Below, piece after piece: positions 1 to 7,859 of a stretch of 53,611 nt of DNA (position 1 is the first letter of the stretch; the number at the start of each line of letters is the position of its first letter). Under the pieces are notes generated by a model that was not told where the DNA came from, ran no database searches, and was given only the letters and a program-made list of their open reading frames with translations. The stretch is from positions 1-53,611 of the forward strand of contig JADGBM010000010.1 in NCBI GenBank assembly GCA_015231515.1. The letters run 5' to 3'. Made by a program: the position numbers and the translations under genes. The DNA comes from Desulfobulbaceae bacterium. GTDB taxonomy: Bacteria; Desulfobacterota; Desulfobulbia; Desulfobulbales; VMSU01.

Positions 1-107
1 ATCTTGCTAATCAAATTATATCTCTTTTCACTTGCTGTTCGAACGAATCCGGTTGATCCTGGTACTTTTCCTGAGATCAGATCCTAAATTCAGAGGACTT
101 AACGATA

Positions 108-1667
108 ATGAAACTTGCAGAAGCTTCAGTTATGCAGGGCCTTGACAGGCGCACAATGGAGTTGGGGGTGCCAGGTGTCGTTTTGATGGAAAATGCCGGC
201 AAGGGTACAGTCGATCTCCTAACCGAACATTTTGGGGATTTGGCGGGGCAAACTGTTGCCATTGTAGCCGGCCCTGGCAATAATGGTGGTGACGGGTTTG
301 TGATAGCCCGTCATCTTTTGCAATTAAGGGCAAAGCCTGCTGTTTACTGTCTGGTTGACCCTGCGAAAATAAAGGGCGATGCTCGAATCAATCATGATAG
401 TGTCTTAAACCTTAAGATTTCGGTTTACTACATTACCAAGGAGAGTGGACTGACCGTGTGCCGGGCTGCGCTGGTTCACTCTACTATTATAATGGATGCA
501 CTCTTTGGCACAGGTTTAAAGCGAAGGGTTGAGGGGCTGTTTGCCATGGTGATTGAATGCCTGAATCAGGCTGGGCGTCCAATAGTGTCCGTCGATATTC
601 CATCAGGACTTGACAGTGACACCGGAGAGCCTCTTGGGGCCTGTGTCTATGCGACATTAACTGCAACATATGGTCTTGCCAAGCCTGGTCATGTTACCTA
701 TCCAGGGGTCGAGTATACCGGGATTCTCAAAGTGGTTGATATTGGGATTCCCCCTCAGGTTGTTAATGAGGCTGCAATAAAAATCGATCTTTTGCAGAAA
801 AAGGAGATGGTCGGCCTGATACCAAACCGCTCGTTGACAAGTCATAAGGGTAGTTTTGGACACGTGATGCTGCTGGCTGGATCACAGGGTAAAACTGGAG
901 CCGCAATACTTGCTGCCCGGGCTGCATTGCGATCTGGTGTCGGATTGGTCAGTCTTGGGGTACCACAGAAATTAAATGATATATTCGAAAAAAGTCTGAT
1001 TGAGGCGATGACAATACCATTGGCCTCGGAGTATTTTATTGGCATTGACGATATGCATGCTATTAAAAGTGCTTTGCATGGTATGGATTCTTTGGTAGTT
1101 GGGCCAGGAATTGGAACTGATCCTGAGACATCAGCACTTGTTGCAAAACTCTATGCTGATGTCGATTTGCCCATGGTTATTGATGCTGATGCTATAACTG
1201 CTTTGGCCCGGGAAGAGGTGGCCTTAAGTCATCATGCGCCGCGTATTTTTACACCGCATCCTGGAGAAATGGCACGATTGACGGGGAAAACCGTCAAGGA
1301 GATTCAAGGAAACAGACGTCTCATATCAAGTGATTTCGCGGTCCAAAACGGTGTTGTTGTGGTACTTAAAGGAGCGGCAACTGTGATCGCCGCCCCAGAT
1401 GGCAGGGTGGCTATAAACCCAACAGGGAATGCAGCGATGGCGGTCGGAGGGATGGGTGATGTGCTTTCCGGTTTGATAGGGGCCTTGATTGCTCAGGGGC
1501 TAAATGCCTGGGATGCATCTTGTCTGGGCGTTTATGTGCACGGTCTTGCGGCTGACCAGATAGTTGCAGCCCATGATTTGCCATTTGGGATATTGGCTTC
1601 AGAAGTTGCTGACGAAATTCCTTTGGCATTTAGGGAAATTATTAAAGGAACGAAACTGATTAGGTAA
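108..1667 (+). CDS. nnr: Bifunctional NAD(P)H-hydrate epimerase / ADP-dependent NAD(P)H-hydrate dehydratase
   Basis: This 519-residue protein repairs damaged nicotinamide cofactors. The N-terminal YjeF-type domain epimerises R- and S-NAD(P)HX, and the C-terminal ribokinase-like domain dehydrates S-NADPHX using ADP. The epimerase glycine motif GNNGGDG is at residues 57-63. The dehydratase signature GGMGDVLSG is near residues 446-454, preceded by a TPHPGEMARL stretch typical of the family. The length matches other bacterial fusions. The ATG is preceded by an AGAGGA-like ribosome site about ten bases upstream. The enzyme is cytosolic and constitutive in most bacteria. I see nothing odd in the frame. 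An imperfect hairpin with a T run follows the stop. Confidence 0.96.
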   Translation: MKLAEASVMQGLDRRTMELGVPGVVLMENAGKGTVDLLTEHFGDLAGQTVAIVAGPGNNGGDGFVIARHLLQLRAKPAVYCLVDPAKIKGDARINHDSVLNLKISVYYITKESGLTVCRAALVHSTIIMDALFGTGLKRRVEGLFAMVIECLNQAGRPIVSVDIPSGLDSDTGEPLGACVYATLTATYGLAKPGHVTYPGVEYTGILKVVDIGIPPQVVNEAAIKIDLLQKKEMVGLIPNRSLTSHKGSFGHVMLLAGSQGKTGAAILAARAALRSGVGLVSLGVPQKLNDIFEKSLIEAMTIPLASEYFIGIDDMHAIKSALHGMDSLVVGPGIGTDPETSALVAKLYADVDLPMVIDADAITALAREEVALSHHAPRIFTPHPGEMARLTGKTVKEIQGNRRLISSDFAVQNGVVVVLKGAATVIAAPDGRVAINPTGNAAMAVGGMGDVLSGLIGALIAQGLNAWDASCLGVYVHGLAADQIVAAHDLPFGILASEVADEIPLAFREIIKGTKLIR

Positions 1668-1676
1668 GTAAACGGT

Positions 1677-1731
1677 AGAGGTGTTCGGGCTGTTAGAAAA
1701 TGCCCAATAGCCCTACCTCTGAAGATTTTTT
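1677..1731 (+). terminator. Probable intrinsic terminator after nnr
   Basis: AGAGGT then GGGCT pair with AGCCC then ACCTCT, with a small internal bulge and a 17-base loop. The stem is followed after a few bases by a run of six T. The stem is imperfect, so the call is moderate. Confidence 0.5.
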
Positions 1732-1757
1732 AGCCCCAACAAAACAAAGGAGAACAA

Positions 1758-2213
1758 ATGCTCACTGCTAAAGATATAATGACAACTAAGGTAATTACAG
1801 CCCCTAGCGAACTTTCAGTTGAAAACCTGGCCCTACTGCTTTGGGAAAATAAAATAGGCGGGGCACCAGTGCTGGATTCGGATGGCAACTTGATAGGTGT
1901 AGTAACCGAGAGTGATTTGATTGATCAGGCTAAAAATCTTCATATCCCGACGGTGGTATCTATTCTTGACTCATTTGTCTTCCTGGAAAGCACTGAAAAG
2001 ATGGACAAAGAGATTGAAAAAATGACCGGCAGGGTGGTCGGAGATATTTGTGCAAAAGAGTTGGTGACTGTTACTGAAGATACTACTTTTAACGAGATAG
2101 CTACTATCATGTCGGAGAAAAAGATACACACCTTACCAGTAACTGCTAACGGTAAAATGGTCGGAGTGATAGGTAAAAGCGACTTGATTCGGGCTATCAG
2201 CCAGGGGGAGTGA
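1758..2213 (+). CDS. Tandem CBS-domain protein
   Basis: This 151-residue soluble protein consists of one pair of CBS domains (about residues 1-60 and 90-150), a Bateman module. Each begins with a typical segment: AKDIMTTKVITAP in the first and VGDICAKELVTVTED in the second. Each ends in a GVVTESDLI- or GVIGKSDLI-like strand-helix. Such stand-alone modules usually bind adenosine nucleotides (AMP, ATP or SAM) and act as energy sensors, but the ligand and partner cannot be told from sequence. A strong AAAGGAG ribosome site lies just upstream of the ATG. It lies downstream of nnr and is probably separated from it by a terminator. Confidence 0.9.
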   Translation: MLTAKDIMTTKVITAPSELSVENLALLLWENKIGGAPVLDSDGNLIGVVTESDLIDQAKNLHIPTVVSILDSFVFLESTEKMDKEIEKMTGRVVGDICAKELVTVTEDTTFNEIATIMSEKKIHTLPVTANGKMVGVIGKSDLIRAISQGE

Positions 2214-2311
2214 TATAATTGAATAGTTACCTTTCGGTGGTTTCCGCTATTTTGGGGCACCACCTGAATAGTTACATTGAAAGCTTTATTTCAGCCACGG
2301 ACCTACAGCTG

Positions 2312-2662
2312 TCAGCTGAGTTGGACCTGGGTTACGCCACGAACTGAGTTTGCTATGAAAATTGCGTCAGCACTCCGGAGATCTTCTTCCAATAGAGTTT
2401 TTTCGTGGATTTGATGCGGAAATTTTTCGAGCAGCGTTTCTCGCATGACACCAGGGAGAAGGCCACAGGCGATGGGGGGTGTGAAATAGGAGTTTTGCTT
2501 TGCAATAAAAAGTGTGCTGATACTTCCTTCAGTAAGCTCGCCACGTTCATTTTTGCAGAGTACCTCAAAAAATCCTTTCTCTAGAGCGTTGTGCCGTTCT
2601 GCGGTGTAGCACTGTCGATTTGTGGTCTTGTGATATTGAAAAACAGACTGTGAATCAACCGG
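2312..2662 (-). pseudogene. Severed C-terminal part of the aminodeoxychorismate lyase (PabC-like) domain of the pabB-pabC fusion
   Basis: Directly after the TGA stop of the upstream pabB reading frame, the same frame stays open for 116 codons. It encodes a typical class IV aminotransferase C-terminal half: PVDSQ, then YHKTTNR, then GELTEGSIST, then LLPGVMRETLLE, then a terminal ANSVRGV. The lysine of HKTTNR is the expected PLP lysine. No ATG, GTG or TTG in frame precedes that lysine, so the segment cannot plausibly be translated alone in active form. It could be made only by readthrough of the TGA. The domain is conserved without any frameshift, so the nonsense change is recent, a sequencing error, or tolerated by readthrough. 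Confidence 0.85.
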
Positions 2663-4213
2663 TCAGGTACTGATACGTATCTTGGGCAGCTTTTTTTTGT
2701 CTGTGGCAGGTTGATCTTGGAATTTCAGCCTATCTGGGGGGGCGCAAGGGTTACTGCTGATTTCTAGTGTGCCATCGCGGTGCAGGAGTAGCCGGACTTT
2801 AGCGGGATTTTTATTATTGATGTTTTTGGTTGCCTTGTGGGCGGACAGGGTTTTTGTGATACGTTGCCCGTCAAAGGGGAAATCAAAGTACTCCGCTGAC
2901 TTTTTTAGTCGGCTGAGATGTCTGTCTAAAAGGTAAAAGCCCGCCGCCTCTGTCCACAGAACTGTTTCAATGAGTTGAAAGTCCGGGCAGGGTGAGGTGA
3001 GGAATTTTGCCTTTAAGAGGCATTCTCGCCACTCATCTTCGTTGTTTGAATCGTGCACAATTCCAGAACCTATGCCCATTTCAGACTGACCCTGATTAAG
3101 AACGAGCGTTCGGATGGGGACGTTAAATGTTACGCTCTCTGGGCCGATAAAGCCGATTCCTCCAGTATAGATGCCCCGAGGCAATTTTTCGAGCTCATGG
3201 ATAATTTCCATTGTCCGTATTTTAGGGGCGCCGGTAACAGAACCACAGGGGAAAAAAGCTTTAAAAATTTGAGTCAGGTTGATCTCTGGTTTTAACCTGC
3301 CGGTTACTGTGGAGGTCATCTGGTGCAAGGTTGCGTAAGTTTCCACATCAAACATAGATGACATGCTCACGCTGCCTTTTTCACTTAAACGGCCAAGGTC
3401 ATTACGCAACAGGTCGACGATCATGATATTTTCGCTGCGATTTTTTATGTCGTTTTGCAGGGTGTGGATATTTTTTTGATCCTCAGCCCAGGTCAATCCT
3501 CTGGCGATCGTGCCTTTCATTGGTCTCACCAGACAAGTATCAGCAGTTTTGGTGAAAAAAAGTTCAGGTGAAAAGGAGAGGGTTGTCCGGCCAGCCAGTT
3601 TAAGGAAAGCTCCATAACTGACAGGTTGATTGAAGCGTAGCATTTTGTACAGTGCTGTAGGGCTGCCGGCAAAGTCAAAAAGCAGCTTCATGGTGTAGTT
3701 GACCTGATAGGTATCGCCAGCCTCGATATACTCTTTAATAACGTCAAGGTTCTTGAGGTATTCTTCCATGCTCATGCTGGGGCGCACATTGTTAATGGAA
3801 AATGAGCCTGGGGTGTCAGGGCAAGGAAGTGTATGCTTAAAAGGTTTTGAGAAGGAGGCGTTGCGGTGGTCGAATATGATTGGTTCTTTAAAGACACCAA
3901 GCTTTAACAAGGGTCGATTGTCAAGGTCGCCTAGGTGTTTTTGTAAAACTGGTTCCAAGGCGTAGCCAAACTCATAGGAAACCCAGCCAGCCAGGTATAA
4001 GCCTTGGTCAATGCAGTTTTGGACCTGTTTGAAGAACTCTTCCAGGGGCTGATCTTTATGAAAAGAGAGTATTTCGACGGGGTCGTAAAAAATGTAGGAA
4101 CAAAAGTTCTCGTCATTTGTTTTACTCGTTTCTAAGAAAATACAATCGCTCTTGGAGTCAACAAAGGAAAGGATCTGATGGAGAGTTTGCTCGTTCAGGG
4201 CAGGGGGTTTCAT
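2663..4213 (-). CDS. pabB: Aminodeoxychorismate synthase component I with truncated lyase domain
   Basis: PabB converts chorismate plus PabA-derived ammonia to 4-amino-4-deoxychorismate in folate synthesis. The 516 residues comprise an N-terminal anthranilate-synthase-I-like region, then the chorismate-binding domain (about 150-405) with PMKGT at 231-235, DLLRNDLGRL at about 267-276, GSVTGAPK at 324-331 and GIGSGIVHDS at about 380-389. From about residue 411 (LIETVLW) a PabC-type aminotransferase domain begins, but it is cut by TGA at 2663-2665. The rest of that domain continues in frame beyond the stop (see the adjoining pseudogene entry). The intact fusion would be about 633 residues, the usual length of PabB-PabC fusions. 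The PabB half should still be functional. Confidence 0.92.
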   Translation of the reverse strand: MKPPALNEQTLHQILSFVDSKSDCIFLETSKTNDENFCSYIFYDPVEILSFHKDQPLEEFFKQVQNCIDQGLYLAGWVSYEFGYALEPVLQKHLGDLDNRPLLKLGVFKEPIIFDHRNASFSKPFKHTLPCPDTPGSFSINNVRPSMSMEEYLKNLDVIKEYIEAGDTYQVNYTMKLLFDFAGSPTALYKMLRFNQPVSYGAFLKLAGRTTLSFSPELFFTKTADTCLVRPMKGTIARGLTWAEDQKNIHTLQNDIKNRSENIMIVDLLRNDLGRLSEKGSVSMSSMFDVETYATLHQMTSTVTGRLKPEINLTQIFKAFFPCGSVTGAPKIRTMEIIHELEKLPRGIYTGGIGFIGPESVTFNVPIRTLVLNQGQSEMGIGSGIVHDSNNEDEWRECLLKAKFLTSPCPDFQLIETVLWTEAAGFYLLDRHLSRLKKSAEYFDFPFDGQRITKTLSAHKATKNINNKNPAKVRLLLHRDGTLEISSNPCAPPDRLKFQDQPATDKKKLPKIRIST

Positions 4214-4418
4214 GATGTGATCTTCATACCGTTACCCTTGACGAAATGCAATATTTTTCTAAGGAGTGCAATCCAGCCTTGCCAGAAATAGGTCAATATT
4301 CTAAAATAGGTGAGGAACAACGGTGAGACTGTTACTGATGGTGTATCTAATAACCTGACAGGGTATCATGCAAATTTACGGCACAGCCGGGTAGGGAACA
4401 TACAATAGGGAGAAATCG

Positions 4419-5099
4419 ATGCTAATTAAGGATTGGATGGCAAAAGAAGTACTGACCGTAGATGAGAATACATCACTTATGCGTGCAACACGAGTAATGA
4501 AGGAGAATAATATTCGAAAAATTCCTGTAGTTTCCCATGGCAAACTGCTGGGGATTATCACAGATAGGGACGTTAAAGATGCCTCACCTTCGAAGACAAC
4601 TTCATTGGATATTCACGAACTGTATTATCTTTTATCAGAAATGAAGGTAAAGGATGTGATGACGAAGGATCCGATTACCATGACTGGAACCGATTCTTTA
4701 GAGAAAGCAGCGTTAATTATGCTGGAAAATAAGATTTCCGGTATCCCTGTTTTAGATGAGTCTGGCCGTATGCAGGGCTTGTTGAGTGAAACAGACGTTA
4801 TGCTTGGCTTTATTCATGCGACAGGCATTAAAGACGGGGCTATTCAGTACGTGTTTGATCTGAGTGATTCGCCTGGATCTGTAACCGAAGTTGTGCAGGT
4901 GATACGTGACAATAATGCACGTGTTATCAGTATTCTGACCTCCTATGAAGATGCTGGCGAAGGGAAGAAGCAGGTGGCTATCCGCGTCACTCTTTCTCCA
5001 TCAACAAGCCATGAAGCGCTAACAGAGGTTTTGTCAAAGAGGTTTAAGGTAGTCTTTCATGCCAAGGACGATCTGGAAAACCTTCCTCGAAAAAAATAA
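4419..5099 (+). CDS. CBS-pair and ACT-domain protein, AcuB-like
   Basis: This 226-residue cytosolic protein has two CBS domains (about residues 1-60 and 75-135) followed by an ACT-like ligand-binding domain (about 140-215), the architecture of AcuB-type regulators. CBS motifs KDWMAKEVLTVDEN and VKDVMTKDPITM are clear. The ACT part has the SVTEVVQVIRDNNARVISI pattern. CBS pairs bind adenylates and ACT domains bind amino acids, so this is probably an allosteric sensor of unknown partner. A GGGAG site lies seven bases before the ATG. It is the second CBS protein within 3 kb. Its last codons overlap the T-run of the terminator serving the converging gene. Confidence 0.9.
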   Translation: MLIKDWMAKEVLTVDENTSLMRATRVMKENNIRKIPVVSHGKLLGIITDRDVKDASPSKTTSLDIHELYYLLSEMKVKDVMTKDPITMTGTDSLEKAALIMLENKISGIPVLDESGRMQGLLSETDVMLGFIHATGIKDGAIQYVFDLSDSPGSVTEVVQVIRDNNARVISILTSYEDAGEGKKQVAIRVTLSPSTSHEALTEVLSKRFKVVFHAKDDLENLPRKK

Positions 5100-5137
5100 A
5101 AAAGTAAGGGAGAAGGGTGCAGGCTCCTTCTCCCTTA
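5090..5137 (-). terminator. Intrinsic terminator of the penicillin-binding protein gene
   Basis: A perfect 12-bp stem (TAAGGGAGAAGG with CCTTCTCCCTTA, at 5105-5116 and 5126-5137) has a nine-base loop. On the minus strand it is followed by a long T-rich run (CTTTTTTATTTTTTT). It lies about 35 bases after the minus-strand stop. On the plus strand there is no T run, so it mainly serves the minus strand. Confidence 0.82.
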
Positions 5138-5171
5138 ACGTGTCTATCCTACGTTCTACTCCCCGTTGCAG

Positions 5172-7193
5172 TTATTCTTGAGATCTTTCACTCCAGCGTT
5201 TCATGTTTCCTTTTGCAAAGGCCTCCCACAGCGAATCGTCGGTGTTTAGGTATTCAAAGTCGCCGGATTCCTTATTTATTGGGATAAAGGTTATGCTGTT
5301 CGGAATTTTGAAGTCGTGGCTTTGGTACGTTTTAATTGCCTCTGCCATGAACTTCCGCCAAATGGGCGCAGCGGCACGGCCGCCGGTTTCGTTGGGGCCT
5401 AAAGAGATATGCTGGTCATGGCCAACCCAGACGCCGGTGGCAATTGACGGGTTATAACCGATGAACCAGGCGTCCATATTCCGATCTGTGGTTCCCGTTT
5501 TTCCGGCAGAAAAAGGGATGCCTCTGGCATTTTTACCGGTTCCTTCTTCGATAGCAGATTTAAGTAAGTAAGTGGTTTGGAAAGCTGATTCTTCCGTCAT
5601 CACTTGAGTATGATGAGCTGTGTTTTCCTCAAGTACTGTGCCGTTACGATCAATTATTTTTTTGATAAATAGAGGTGGTGAATACCTGCCGTTATTGGCA
5701 AAAACTGTATAGGCACTGGTCAGCTCAAGGAGTGAGAGTTCCGATGAGCCGAGCGCTAAGGAAAGATTGGGCTTTAAAGGGGAGTCTATCCCCATGGCCT
5801 TTGCCATGGTGACGGTTTCACTGACACCAATTTCCCGGAGAAGCTTAATTGCTGGGATATTGCGTGAATGCACCAGGGCATTACGAAGAGTAGTTGGCCC
5901 ATAAAACGAACCGCTGAAATTTCGTGGTTCCCATGTTTGATTATTAGTGGTGAACGTAATGGGTTCATCGATGATGATTGAGTTTGGCAGAAAGCCTTTG
6001 TTGAATGCTGTGGCATACACTAAGGGCTTGAATGCTGAACCCGGTTGGCGCTTGGCTTGAGTTGCACGGTCAAACTGGCTGTTGGCAAAATTTACGCCGC
6101 CTACAAGTGCCAGTACATGACCAGTCTGCACATCAATGCAAACAAGCGATGCCTCCGGAGAACCTGTTTTGTTGTCAGGGTGTCTTGCACCCCAGAGGGT
6201 GACACCCTGTCTTACTTGGGATGTTGCCGCTCTTTGCAGTTGCAGGTCAACGGTGGTGAAAATTTTCAAGCCACCTTGCTGCAGTTTTTTATAACCATAT
6301 TTAGTTGTTAAATAATTTTTAACATACTGGACAAAGTAACTCGCCTCTTCTGGCAGCCCCCCCTGGGGGGCAAGAAGCAGAGCCTCTTTATAGGCTCTGC
6401 GTGCAGCAGTCGGACTGATGTAGCCGTCCTCGGCCATTCGGTTAAGTACGTAAGCCTGGCGGCGTTTAGCCTTATTGTAATGCTTGAAGGGTGAGTATCT
6501 GCTTGGTGCCTGAGGGAGCCCGGCGAGAACGGCAATTTCAGCGAGATCAAGCTGATTGACATCTTTGCCGAAATAGGTTTTTGCTGCGGCGCCAATTCCA
6601 TAAGCACCTTCACCTAAATAAATCTGATTCATATAGATATGAAGAATTTCATTTTTAGATAATTTTTTATCTATACGATAGGCAAGAATTGCTTCTTTGA
6701 CCTTGCGGATATATGTTTTTTCAGGGCTAAGCAGTAGAGATCTCGCAACTTGCTGGGTTATTGTGCTGCCGCCCTGTCCACGACTTCCGGATGTTATATT
6801 TCTGATCAGCGCGCGCAAAATCGACCAACCGTCTACGCCAGGATGTTCAAAAAAACGTGCGTCTTCTGCTGCCACAAAGGCTTTAGCAACTAATTTGGGA
6901 ACCTGTTTAAGATCCACCAGCTGGCGATTTTCGGAGTATGAGCGGCCGATAAGTATGTCTGCATTGGAATAAATGAGTGTTGTAGCCGGGGGTTGGTAGC
7001 TGGCAATTGATTTGATGCTGGGAATGTTGAGACTGATTAAAGCATAGAGGATGATACTGATAAGTAAAGTTAGTAGTGAACAGACTGATAAAAAAAAGAA
7101 AATAAGATGGATGTGTGACCAGCGCCACAATGGTTTGTTATCCCGCGCTTTAAGGGGTTTGCTTTTTGGTAATGATTTTTTTTGAAAAAGCAT
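5172..7193 (-). CDS. mrcA: Class A penicillin-binding protein 1A (transglycosylase/transpeptidase)
   Basis: This 673-residue inner-membrane enzyme polymerises and cross-links peptidoglycan. It has a cytoplasmic tail, one membrane helix (about residues 28-53), a GT51 transglycosylase domain with EDARFFEHPG (catalytic Glu110) and GGSTITQQVAR (141-151), and a transpeptidase domain. The latter has SAFK at 386-389, SRN at 443-445 and KTGTTD at 565-570, the three penicillin-binding motifs. It lacks the large OB insert of enterobacterial PBP1A, like many shorter delta-proteobacterial members. It converges on the AcuB-like gene and has its own terminator. Confidence 0.95.
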   Translation of the reverse strand: MLFQKKSLPKSKPLKARDNKPLWRWSHIHLIFFFLSVCSLLTLLISIILYALISLNIPSIKSIASYQPPATTLIYSNADILIGRSYSENRQLVDLKQVPKLVAKAFVAAEDARFFEHPGVDGWSILRALIRNITSGSRGQGGSTITQQVARSLLLSPEKTYIRKVKEAILAYRIDKKLSKNEILHIYMNQIYLGEGAYGIGAAAKTYFGKDVNQLDLAEIAVLAGLPQAPSRYSPFKHYNKAKRRQAYVLNRMAEDGYISPTAARRAYKEALLLAPQGGLPEEASYFVQYVKNYLTTKYGYKKLQQGGLKIFTTVDLQLQRAATSQVRQGVTLWGARHPDNKTGSPEASLVCIDVQTGHVLALVGGVNFANSQFDRATQAKRQPGSAFKPLVYATAFNKGFLPNSIIIDEPITFTTNNQTWEPRNFSGSFYGPTTLRNALVHSRNIPAIKLLREIGVSETVTMAKAMGIDSPLKPNLSLALGSSELSLLELTSAYTVFANNGRYSPPLFIKKIIDRNGTVLEENTAHHTQVMTEESAFQTTYLLKSAIEEGTGKNARGIPFSAGKTGTTDRNMDAWFIGYNPSIATGVWVGHDQHISLGPNETGGRAAAPIWRKFMAEAIKTYQSHDFKIPNSITFIPINKESGDFEYLNTDDSLWEAFAKGNMKRWSERSQE

Positions 7194-7202
7194 AGTTGCT
7201 GT

Positions 7203-7232
7203 AAAAAAAAAGGCTGCTCATGGTGAGCAGCC
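7203..7232 (-). terminator. Intrinsic terminator after the cytochrome c3 gene
   Basis: A perfect 9-bp stem, GGCTGCTCA with TGAGCAGCC, has a three-base loop. On the minus strand it is followed directly by nine T. It lies about 80 bases beyond the cytochrome c3 stop and just upstream of the mrcA start, insulating the two genes. Confidence 0.88.
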
Positions 7233-7310
7233 TTTCGGTACTATTGTTTAGATTCCTGCGCTACGTGCAAGAATTTAACACGTTCGTAGGAGGGGGGCGA
7301 AATGATACTG

Positions 7311-7721
7311 CTATTCTAATCCTTTAATATGACACCCAGTACATTTAGTTGGGGCCGCCTTGCCATCTTTCTCGGCGACTTTATGGCACTCTTTACATAA
7401 AACATGAGCTGCTTTTTTAAAGTCGTTTAATTTTTCATTAGCCATATCGCTATTGTGGCAAGTTGCGCATTTTTTCTCTTCACCGGCAACGTATGGTCCT
7501 TTTTTTCCTGTAGCGTCTGATGTGTGGTGGCAGGTTTCACACTTGTTGGCCTCTTGGTGTGTTGTGTGATTAAATGCCGAAGGCTTTTTACCACTGGCTG
7601 TTTTTAGAACCATCTCACCAGGGCCTTTGTGACTGTCAGCGGCAACAGTATTGGCAGTTACCATGGCAAAACAAAGAGTGATTGCAGCAGCAACAGCAAG
7701 AGTCATCAGATTTTTAAACAT
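7311..7721 (-). CDS. Periplasmic tetraheme class III cytochrome c (cytochrome c3-like)
   Basis: This 136-residue precursor has a signal peptide (about 1-28, ending TVAADS). It has four CXXCH sites at residues 61, 85, 109 and 127, with an upstream His-x2-His segment (FNHTTH) that gives distal ligands, as in cytochromes c3. Members shuttle electrons between periplasmic hydrogenases or formate dehydrogenases and membrane complexes. It is a stand-alone gene with its own promoter, a strong AAGGAG site and a terminator. The spacing is looser than in Desulfovibrio c3 and the c7 family is an alternative, but four hemes favour c3. Confidence 0.93.
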   Translation of the reverse strand: MFKNLMTLAVAAAITLCFAMVTANTVAADSHKGPGEMVLKTASGKKPSAFNHTTHQEANKCETCHHTSDATGKKGPYVAGEEKKCATCHNSDMANEKLNDFKKAAHVLCKECHKVAEKDGKAAPTKCTGCHIKGLE

Positions 7722-7796
7722 TGTTCTCTCTCCTTCGTAATTTAGTGGTGTCGTTTTTGGCGACGATTGAATGGTTATTAATTAACTAAAGTTAGA

Positions 7797-7825
7797 TTTT
7801 TATTCCTTCAAAATGCTTTTGTCAA
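7797..7825 (-). promoter_or_regulatory. Probable sigma-70 promoter of the cytochrome c3 gene
   Basis: On the minus strand a perfect TTGACA (7820-7825) is followed after 17 bases by TAAAAA (7797-7802). It lies about 75 bases upstream of the cytochrome start, in an otherwise AT-rich gap. Confidence 0.5.
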
Positions 7826-7859
7826 GAGTAAGATCTGTCATAGCTAAAGATAATTTTTC

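Noticed and set aside
30-60. tRNA T-arm-like GTTCGAACGAATCC
   Set aside because: No acceptor, D or anticodon arms can be built around it.
1-107. End of an upstream gene at the window start
   Set aside because: One frame is open to a stop at 85-87 but shows no family resemblance in its 28 residues.
2620-2665. Selenocysteine insertion at the pabB-pabC TGA
   Set aside because: I see no convincing SECIS-like hairpin just after the TGA, and the family has no selenocysteine or cysteine at this linker position.
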